From: Streptomyces tauricus
Lineage (GTDB): Bacteria; Actinomycetota; Actinomycetes; Streptomycetales; Streptomycetaceae
Assembly: GCF_014650955.1 (NCBI RefSeq)
Contig: NZ_BMVY01000012.1
Location: forward strand, 184,295-248,294
Reading direction: 5' to 3'
DNA length: 64,000 nucleotides
Shown: positions 55,958-64,000 of the stretch, piece by piece
Position numbering within the stretch: position 1 is the stretch's first letter
How the letters are laid out: each line of letters opens with the position of its first letter
Made by a program: the position numbers and the translations under genes
The notes under the pieces: model-generated
Databases searched by the model: none
What the model saw: the letters and a program-made list of their open reading frames with translations, nothing else
Told to the model about the DNA's origin: nothing

Positions 55958-57760
55958 ATGCCAGGTGACAGGAAGAGCGCTTCGAGCGTCCCGCCCGGGC
56001 TGCGTACGCTCCTGGCCTACCGGCGGGAATGGCTGGTCAAGGACGTCGTCGCGGGCGTCGTCCTGACGACGCTGCTCGTACCGCAGGGCATGGCGTACGC
56101 GGAACTGGCGGGACTGCCCGCGATCACCGGCCTGTACACGTCCGTTCTGTGTCTGCTCGCCTACGCCGTGTTCGGCCCGTCACGGATCCTGGTGCTCGGC
56201 CCGGACTCCTCACTGGGCCCGATGATCGCCGCCACGATCCTGCCCCTGATCGTCGCCGGAGGGGACAGCGCGCGTGCCGTGGCGCTCGCCTCGATGCTCG
56301 CGCTCATGGTCGGGGCGATCACGCTCCTGGCGGGGGTGGCCAAGCTCGGATTCATCGCCGACCTGATCTCCAAGCCCACGATGATCGGCTACATGAACGG
56401 CCTGGCGCTGACCATCCTGATCGGTCAGCTGCCGAAGCTGTTCGGCTTCAAGACGGACGCCGACGGGCTGATCGCCGAGATCGGGGACTTCTTCCAGGGG
56501 GTGGCCGACGGGAAGGCGGTCGCGGCCGCCGTGGCGGTGGGCGGTACGGGGATCGTGCTGATCCTGGTCCTGCAGCGGTGGCTGCCGAAGGTGCCCGCGG
56601 TCCTCGTCATGGTGCTGCTGGCGATCGCCGCGACCTCGCTCTTCGACCTGGACCGGCACGGCGTCGGCCTGGTCGGTGAGCTGCCCCGGGGTTTCCCGCC
56701 GCTGACGTGGCCCGACATCCGCTGGGACGACCTCGGGCCGCTCTTCGTCGGCGCCCTGGGCATCGCGCTGGTCTCGCTGGCCGACACGATCTCCAACGCC
56801 TCGGCGTTCGCCACCCGCACCGGGCAGGAGATCCGCGGCAACGAGGAGATGACCGCGATCGGCGCGGCGAACGTGGCCGCCGGGCTGTTCCAGGGCTTCC
56901 CCGTCAGCACCAGCGGGTCACGGACGGCCGTGGCCGAGCGGGCGGGCGCCCGGAGCCAGCTCACCGGGGTCGTCGGGGCCGGCCTGATCGTCCTCATGCT
57001 GGTGCTGCTTCCCGGGCTGTTCCGCAATCTGCCCCAGCCCGCGCTGGCCGCGGTGGTGATCACGGCGTCGGTGTCGCTGGCCGACCTCCCGGGGACGGTA
57101 CGGCTGTGGCGTCAGCGCAGGACGGAGTTCCTGCTGGCGATCGCGGCCTTCCTGGGCGTCGCCCTGCTCGGTGTGCTGCCCGGGATCGCGGTGGCCGTCG
57201 GTCTGTCCATCCTCAATGTCTTCCGGCGGGCCTGGTGGCCGTACAACACCGTGCTGGGCCGGGTGCCCGGGCTTGAGGGCTACCACGACGTCCGCTCGTA
57301 CCCGCAGGCCGAGCATCTGCCCGGACTGGTGATCCACCGTTTCGACGGTCCCCTGTTCTTCGCCAACGCCAAGGCCTTCCGCAACGAGGTGACGCGGCTC
57401 GCCCTCGGCGAACCCCGGCCCGTCTGGGTGCTGATCGCGGCCGAGCCGGTGACCGACGTGGACACCACGGCCGCCGACGAACTGGAGGAGCTGGACGAGT
57501 CGCTGAACGAACGCGGCATCAGCCTGGTGTTCGCCGAGCTGAAGGATCCGGTGCGGCGCAAGATCGAGCGGTACGAACTGACGCGGACCATCGACCCGGC
57601 GCACTTCTTCCCGACCATCGAGGCCGCTGTCGCCGCCTACCGTGCCCAGACCGGCGCCCGGTGGACGGCGAGGGACCGGCCGCCGTCGCAGGACGAGCTG
57701 TCCCAGGACGGATCGCCTCAGGACCAACTTTCTCAGGACCGGCCGTCTTCTCGGGACTGA
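55958..57760 (+). CDS. SulP family anion transporter
   Basis: A 600-residue SulP transporter: membrane domain (about 20-440) with LLVPQGMAYAELAGLPAITG and LGPDSSLGPMIAATI near the substrate site, then a STAS domain (about 470-575, HRFDGPLFFANAKAFRNEVT). It probably transports sulfate, bicarbonate or a dicarboxylate with Na+ or H+. ATG 55958 has GGAGGG upstream. The last 30 residues are a low-complexity SQD/PSQDQ tail encoded by short repeats and may be disordered. It is convergent with the GH13 gene (40-base gap). Confidence 0.94.
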   Translation: MPGDRKSASSVPPGLRTLLAYRREWLVKDVVAGVVLTTLLVPQGMAYAELAGLPAITGLYTSVLCLLAYAVFGPSRILVLGPDSSLGPMIAATILPLIVAGGDSARAVALASMLALMVGAITLLAGVAKLGFIADLISKPTMIGYMNGLALTILIGQLPKLFGFKTDADGLIAEIGDFFQGVADGKAVAAAVAVGGTGIVLILVLQRWLPKVPAVLVMVLLAIAATSLFDLDRHGVGLVGELPRGFPPLTWPDIRWDDLGPLFVGALGIALVSLADTISNASAFATRTGQEIRGNEEMTAIGAANVAAGLFQGFPVSTSGSRTAVAERAGARSQLTGVVGAGLIVLMLVLLPGLFRNLPQPALAAVVITASVSLADLPGTVRLWRQRRTEFLLAIAAFLGVALLGVLPGIAVAVGLSILNVFRRAWWPYNTVLGRVPGLEGYHDVRSYPQAEHLPGLVIHRFDGPLFFANAKAFRNEVTRLALGEPRPVWVLIAAEPVTDVDTTAADELEELDESLNERGISLVFAELKDPVRRKIERYELTRTIDPAHFFPTIEAAVAAYRAQTGARWTARDRPPSQDELSQDGSPQDQLSQDRPSSRD

Positions 57761-57800
57761 TCCTGGACCGACCCTGTACCGGCGCCCTGGACCGGCCCTC

Positions 57801-59269
57801 TCAGGACACCGTGAAGACGTGCGTGCCCCAGGCGTCCAGGTCGACGAAGAGTCCGGGACCGGTCAGTTCGGCTCCGGAGCGCGGGTAGCGGGCGGCGTCG
57901 AGCAGACTGGTCAACGTCCGCTCCTCGGGGCCGAGTTCGGGCCAGGGCAGCCGGATCCTCGCCTGGGAGCGGTGCCCGGAGAGGTTGACCACCGTCAGGA
58001 AGAGGCCCGCTCCGCCCGACCAGCCCCAGGCGAGCAGGTTCCGGTGGGTGGAGTTGTCGGACCAGCCCTCGCAGTCGAGGAGCCGCCACTGCCCGGTGCG
58101 CATACCGCTCCGGTGGACGGCGGCGAGCAGCCGCTCGTGGAACGCGCGCAGCGCGACGTCCGGGGTCTCGTCCGGCCGTCGGTCGAGGAAGACCGGCAAC
58201 TGGGTGCGGCGGCCGGTGAACTGCCCCTCGTGCCACAGGGTCGCCCCGGGCAGCGTGGCGATCATGACGGCCGCGGCCCGCTCCTTCGCCGGGTCCATCG
58301 TGTGCGCGGCCCGCGGTTCGTCATGGTTCTCCAGGAACCGTACGAGTTTGCGCTGGTAGGTCTCGTCCGCCGTGAGGTGCCCCCGGACGGACTCCGGGCC
58401 CTCGTGCAGCAGGCGGTCGTAGAGCCGTTTGTCGTAGCAGAAGTCGAACCCCTGCTGCTGCAGGCCCCATTCGAGGTCCCAGTACGCCTCGGCGGCGAAG
58501 ATCATGTCGGGATGCGCACGCCGTACCCCGGAGATGACGGTCGGCCAGAAGTCCTCCGCCGGCCGCGCGCCCGCCCGCTCGCCCCAGGTCCGGGCGAAGA
58601 CGTCGTTCATCATCAGCATCGCCATGTCGCAGCGGACGCCGTCGCACAGATCGCCGATCCGTATGAGGACGTCCGTGGTGGCCGCGCGCAGGGCGGGGTC
58701 GAAGGCGTTCAGCTGCACCACGTCGGGCCAGGGCGGGAAGAAGGGGTCACGGCCGCGGGCGAGGACATGGCCCGCCACGGAGAGGTAGGCCCCCGGATCG
58801 CGGTGCAGTTCCTCCTCGCTCCCCCGCACGAAGTACTCCGGGTGCACGGCCGTCCAGGGGCTGTCCGGCGCCACATGGTTGGGCACGTAATCGAGGAGCA
58901 GTCCGATGTCCCGGCCGGCGAGTTCGGCGCGCGCGGCGGCGAGCCCCTCGGTCCCGCCGAGGTCCGCGTCGACCTCGTAACGGCGGACGCAGTACGGCGA
59001 GCCGGCGATCTCCTCCTCCTGGAGGTCGGGCACGGCCCGGGTGAAGGCGGCCCTCAGTGACGGGTCCCGCAGTGCGATGGCCCGGCCCTGCGGGCTGCGC
59101 TCCCACACCCCCATGAGCCATACGGCGTCGATGCCGTGCGGGGTGATTTCGTCCCAGGCGTCCTTGGGGACATCGCCCAGTCCCCCCTGGCGGCCGGTCC
59201 GCCGCTGGATCTCGCGGAGCCAGACACGCGTGTTGACCTCGTGGACGACGGGCTGTGCCGGGATCCCGC

Positions 59270-59273
<4 letters not shown>
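57801..59273 (-). CDS. Alpha-amylase family (GH13) glycoside hydrolase
   Basis: A 490-residue GH13 enzyme. Conserved regions I-IV are present: LLLDYVPNHV (region I), DGVRCDMAMLMM with the nucleophilic Asp (II), IFAAEAYWD with the acid/base Glu (III) and FLENHDEPRA (IV), then a C-terminal beta-sandwich. No signal peptide, so it acts in the cytoplasm on intracellular alpha-glucans or oligosaccharides. The ATG at 59273 overlaps the stop of the GH63-like gene (ATGA), so the pair is a coupled operon. Subfamily not assigned. Confidence is high for GH13, low for exact activity. Confidence 0.92.
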
Positions 59274-61966
<2,693 letters not shown>

Positions 61967-62142
61967 CCTGGCTCCCTGTCACAGGCCTACCGGGGCTGCG
62001 TCAGTCTGTCCGGCCCGTCCCGACGGTGCCTCACCTACCGCGGGTGAGGCACCGGCCGGCCCGTCCCCTCACCTGTGGCGGGTGACGCGCACCGCGCCGG
62101 AAGGCTGCTGGATGGAGACGGACCACATCGAAGGGAGCGGCC

Positions 62143-62697
62143 ATGGTCAGGATCGGACCCGTGCAACTGCTGACGGTCGAGTTCGGACCCGACGCGAAGT
62201 TCGAGGGAAGGATCATCGACGAGCTCGTGGCGCTCGACCGCAGCGGCCAAGTCCGCTTGCTGGACCTGCTCTTCGTACAGAAGGAGGCCGACGGAAGTCT
62301 CGTCACGCTCGACTACCAGGCGGAGGGCATGGGGCGGACCGTCGCCGCGCTGCTCGGCATCTCGCGCGACGTGCTGGAAGTCGCGGAGGCCCAGTTCCCG
62401 TCCCTCGCCGAGGGGAACGCCTTCGGCCTCGCCCCGGACGACATCCTGCGCCTGGCAGGGGAGTTGGCCCCGGGGACCGCGGCCGGCTTCGTACTGCTCG
62501 AACACACCTGGGCCAGGGAACTGAGGGCGGCGATCCGCGACGCGGGCGGAGTGCCCGTCGCGGAGGGCTTCCTCACCGAGGAGTCCCTCGGCCTGGTGGT
62601 CGTGGAACTCACCGACGCCGTCGCGCGGCTGGACGAGTCCGCCGCGGAACACACCCGCAAGGGCCGGACATCCGGCCAGGACACCAGGAGGTCCTGA
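62143..62697 (+). CDS. DUF6325-like small protein
   Basis: A 184-residue protein that begins MVRIGPVQLLTVEFGPDAKF; it has the beta-alpha-beta look and length of the DUF6325/DUF1269 relatives common in actinobacteria, an assignment I make from memory. It contains no clear membrane segment; the helix-rich middle (DVLEVAEAQFPSLAEGNAFG) is followed by TAAGFVLLEHTWARELRAAI. The last 25 residues are hydrophilic. ATG 62143 has a GGGAGCGG site. Its stop overlaps the ATG of the DUF1269 gene (TGATG), so they are co-translated. It is divergent from the GH63-like gene. Function unknown. Confidence 0.75.
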   Translation: MVRIGPVQLLTVEFGPDAKFEGRIIDELVALDRSGQVRLLDLLFVQKEADGSLVTLDYQAEGMGRTVAALLGISRDVLEVAEAQFPSLAEGNAFGLAPDDILRLAGELAPGTAAGFVLLEHTWARELRAAIRDAGGVPVAEGFLTEESLGLVVVELTDAVARLDESAAEHTRKGRTSGQDTRRS

Positions 62698-63179
62698 TGA
62701 CCGATCTCGTCGTGCTCGGCTTCTCGGACAAGGAGAAGGCCGAATCCGTGCTGCGCCTCTCGAAGGACCTGTCCAAGCAGGAACTTCTCGACCTGGAGGA
62801 CGCGGCCCTCGCCTGGCGGACCCCGGACGGCAAGATCCATGTCCGCCAGTCGTTCAGCCCCGCCGCGCACGGGGCCGCCGGGGGCGCCCTGTGGGGCACG
62901 CTCTTCGGCATGCTGTTCCTGATGCCGGTGTTCGGTGCCGCGGTCGGCGCGAGCACGGGCGCGCTCGCCGGGAAGCTCACGGACGTGGGCATCAACGACG
63001 CGTTCATCAAGGAGATCGCGGGCACGCTCGAACCGGGCAGGGCCGCGGTCTTCGCGCTCGTGCGGCGTTCGACGCCCGACCGGGTGCGGGAGGCGCTGCG
63101 TCCGTTCGGGCCCACCGTGCTGCGCACGTCGCTGACCAAGGAGCGCGAGGAGGAGCTGATCGCCACCCTGCAGCAGTGA
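62697..63179 (+). CDS. DUF1269 domain protein
   Basis: A 160-residue DUF1269 protein. A hydrophilic N-terminal half (VVLGFSDKEKAESVLRLSKD) precedes a Gly/Ala-rich double-helix segment (about 65-105: GAAGGALWGTLFGMLFLMPV then GAAVGASTGALAGK), a GxxxG-rich hairpin that may insert into or lie on a membrane. The C-terminal AAVFALVRRSTPDRVREAL segment is characteristic of the family. Members are often linked to stress and to membrane or gas-vesicle-type neighbours, but the function is not known. GGAGG lies 6 bases before the ATG. A 15-bp terminator hairpin follows. Confidence 0.88.
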   Translation: MTDLVVLGFSDKEKAESVLRLSKDLSKQELLDLEDAALAWRTPDGKIHVRQSFSPAAHGAAGGALWGTLFGMLFLMPVFGAAVGASTGALAGKLTDVGINDAFIKEIAGTLEPGRAAVFALVRRSTPDRVREALRPFGPTVLRTSLTKEREEELIATLQQ

Positions 63180-63237
63180 CGGCTCCGGCGGCAGTGAGGA
63201 CGGTGGAACCGCCCGGCCGAAGTTCACCCGGGTGAGA

Positions 63238-63278
63238 TGTGGCCCGCACCGGTCCGCGACACCCCGGTGCGGGCCACA
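63238..63278 (+). terminator. 15-bp perfect hairpin after the DUF1269 gene
   Basis: TGTGGCCCGCACCGG (63238-63252) and CCGGTGCGGGCCACA (63264-63278) with an 11-base loop, 58 bases after the stop of the DUF1269 gene and 46 bases before the next gene. Confidence 0.85.
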
Positions 63279-63324
63279 CTCTCGTCTGGCGGACGTCCAC
63301 TGCTCTGGGAGCGAGGTACCGTCG

Positions 63325-64000
63325 ATGGACGAGCGGACGGAACGACGGCGCTCGCCGAGCACGGCTGTCACGCCCCCGCCGGCCCGTATGTCCCACCCCG
63401 GTGTGCCGCCGCTGCCGAGGTGGTTGGTCCCCCGCCCCCGGCTGACGGACCGTCTCTCGCAGGGCGTGCTGGGGCCGTTGACCGTGGTCGTGGGGCCCGT
63501 CGGAGCGGGCAAGTCGGCTCTCGCCGTGGAGTGGGCGCACACCCGGCGTGCGCCGGGCCCGGTGGCGTGGGTCACCTGCGACGGGGCGGAGGAACAGCCC
63601 GACGTCTTCTGGCCGCGGGTCCTCGCCGCGTTGCGCGAGGCGTCCGTCGACCTGCCGTCGCTGTCCACCCCACCGATCCCCGCACCGCCACCCCCGGACT
63701 TCCCGACCCCGGACACCGACGCACCCGCCAGCAGGGGCGGTGACGTCCCGCCTCCGGGCGCGGGACGGTACGCCGCACTCGGCAACGGCGTCCCCGGCCG
63801 CGACGTTGGGGCCCAAGGCGCGGGTCCCTACGCCGCCACCGGCAACGGCGGCACCGGCCGTGACCTCACGGCCCAAGGCGCGGGACGCCAGGGCGGCACC
63901 GGCCTGCGCAACCAGCGCAACGCCGGCCCCCGCGGCGCAGACGCCGTCGGCCCGCGCGGCACAGCGCACGGCGCGGGACGCCAGGGCGTGCACGGCGATG
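63325..64000 (+). CDS. LuxR-type ATPase regulator (MalT/LAL-like), 5' part
   Basis: The frame from ATG 63325 is open to the right edge, so only the first 225 residues are seen. Residues 30-110 match the N-terminus of large LuxR-family regulators: PRWLVPRPRLTDRLSQGVLG, then VVVGPVGAGKSALAVEWAHT with an intact Walker A, and GPVAWVTCDGAEEQPDVFWP. In a normal member the ATPase would continue; here a Pro/Asp-rich stretch (about 115-140) and a Gly-rich repeat region (about 145-225) with 20-residue units interrupt it. GC3 stays high throughout, so the frame looks real. It would be expected to end in a LuxR HTH beyond the window. Confidence 0.82.
   Translation, partial: MDERTERRRSPSTAVTPPPARMSHPGVPPLPRWLVPRPRLTDRLSQGVLGPLTVVVGPVGAGKSALAVEWAHTRRAPGPVAWVTCDGAEEQPDVFWPRVLAALREASVDLPSLSTPPIPAPPPPDFPTPDTDAPASRGGDVPPPGAGRYAALGNGVPGRDVGAQGAGPYAATGNGGTGRDLTAQGAGRQGGTGLRNQRNAGPRGADAVGPRGTAHGAGRQGVHGD
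63781..63900 (+). repeat. 60-bp in-frame repeat inside the LuxR-type gene
   Basis: Two 60-bp units, 63781-63840 and 63841-63900, encode GNGVPGRDVGAQGAGPYAAT and GNGGTGRDLTAQGAGRQGGT. Fragments of the unit continue on both sides (GAGRYAAL at 63757-63780, HGAGRQGV near the right edge). Confidence 0.85.

Overview
The window reads as a stretch of Streptomyces chromosome (a close relative is possible). The evidence is very high GC with strong third-position GC bias, many GTG and some TTG starts, tightly packed operons with ATGA or GTGA overlaps, and protein families typical of the genus. There are about 57 protein genes, no rRNA, no tRNA that I could see, and no IS element, prophage or biosynthetic cluster. 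It is mostly ordinary chromosome with accessory regulators and transporters, plus many repeat arrays in the gaps between genes.

Layout. 1-5.1 kb: 3' end of an FtsX-type ABC permease, a 114-bp tandem repeat array, a GNAT acetyltransferase, a possible 35-codon leader ORF and two coupled CNNM/CorC-type membrane proteins. 5-8 kb: an SGNH hydrolase, purB (apparently leaderless) and a mug-type glycosylase that seems to start at CTG inside the purB stop. 8-12.4 kb: an ABC-2 exporter divergent from a histidine kinase/response regulator pair, with a double palindrome between them. 12.5-19.1 kb: ROK and GntR regulators, an ECF41-like sigma factor, an alpha/beta hydrolase, and an EamA transporter divergent from a MocR-type regulator. 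19.1-27.3 kb: a 36-bp repeat array, a PhoD phosphatase, a translationally coupled SWIM zinc-finger/DUF6493 pair, and a membrane-ACT-GNAT fusion. 27.4-34 kb: a trans-sulfuration-type PLP enzyme divergent from an Lrp regulator, a DUF885 protein, an SDR, an Imm21-like protein, and a rhodanese divergent from another Lrp regulator. 34-40.4 kb: sbcC, sbcD, a YigZ protein, a SixA-like phosphatase and a protein that looks like a catalytically stripped CysRS/MshC.

40.4-43.7 kb is a corrinoid uptake operon (btuF-btuC-btuD order) on the minus strand. A cobalamin riboswitch sits in its leader, which fixes the likely substrate. The CysRS/MshC-like gene and the SixA-like gene follow in the same direction and may be co-transcribed. 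43.8-55 kb: a Tat-exported metallophosphoesterase, a CoA-binding protein, an MHYT sensor, a VOC protein, an ArsR regulator divergent from a His-rich cation diffusion facilitator, a YbaK deacylase, an XRE-cupin regulator divergent from an EamA transporter, a hexapeptide acyltransferase, and a repeat protein coupled to an RDD membrane protein. 55-64 kb: an MFS pump divergent from a SulP transporter, a GH63-like/GH13 glycosidase operon divergent from a small DUF6325-like/DUF1269 pair, and the 5' part of a large LuxR-type ATPase regulator interrupted by a 20-residue repeat tract.

A core close to GGGGCGCGGGGAACTGCGC recurs at five intergenic loci, all after a gene 3' end. It is tandemly amplified with periods of 36 bp and 74 bp at two of these loci, and a related 24-bp array lies at a third. 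The items I rate most worth checking are the CysRS/MshC-like remnant, the SWIM-DUF6493 pair, the amplified core element, the paired palindromes at 10.46 kb, the 106-codon antisense tail of the EamA gene, and the leader ORF before the CNNM pair.
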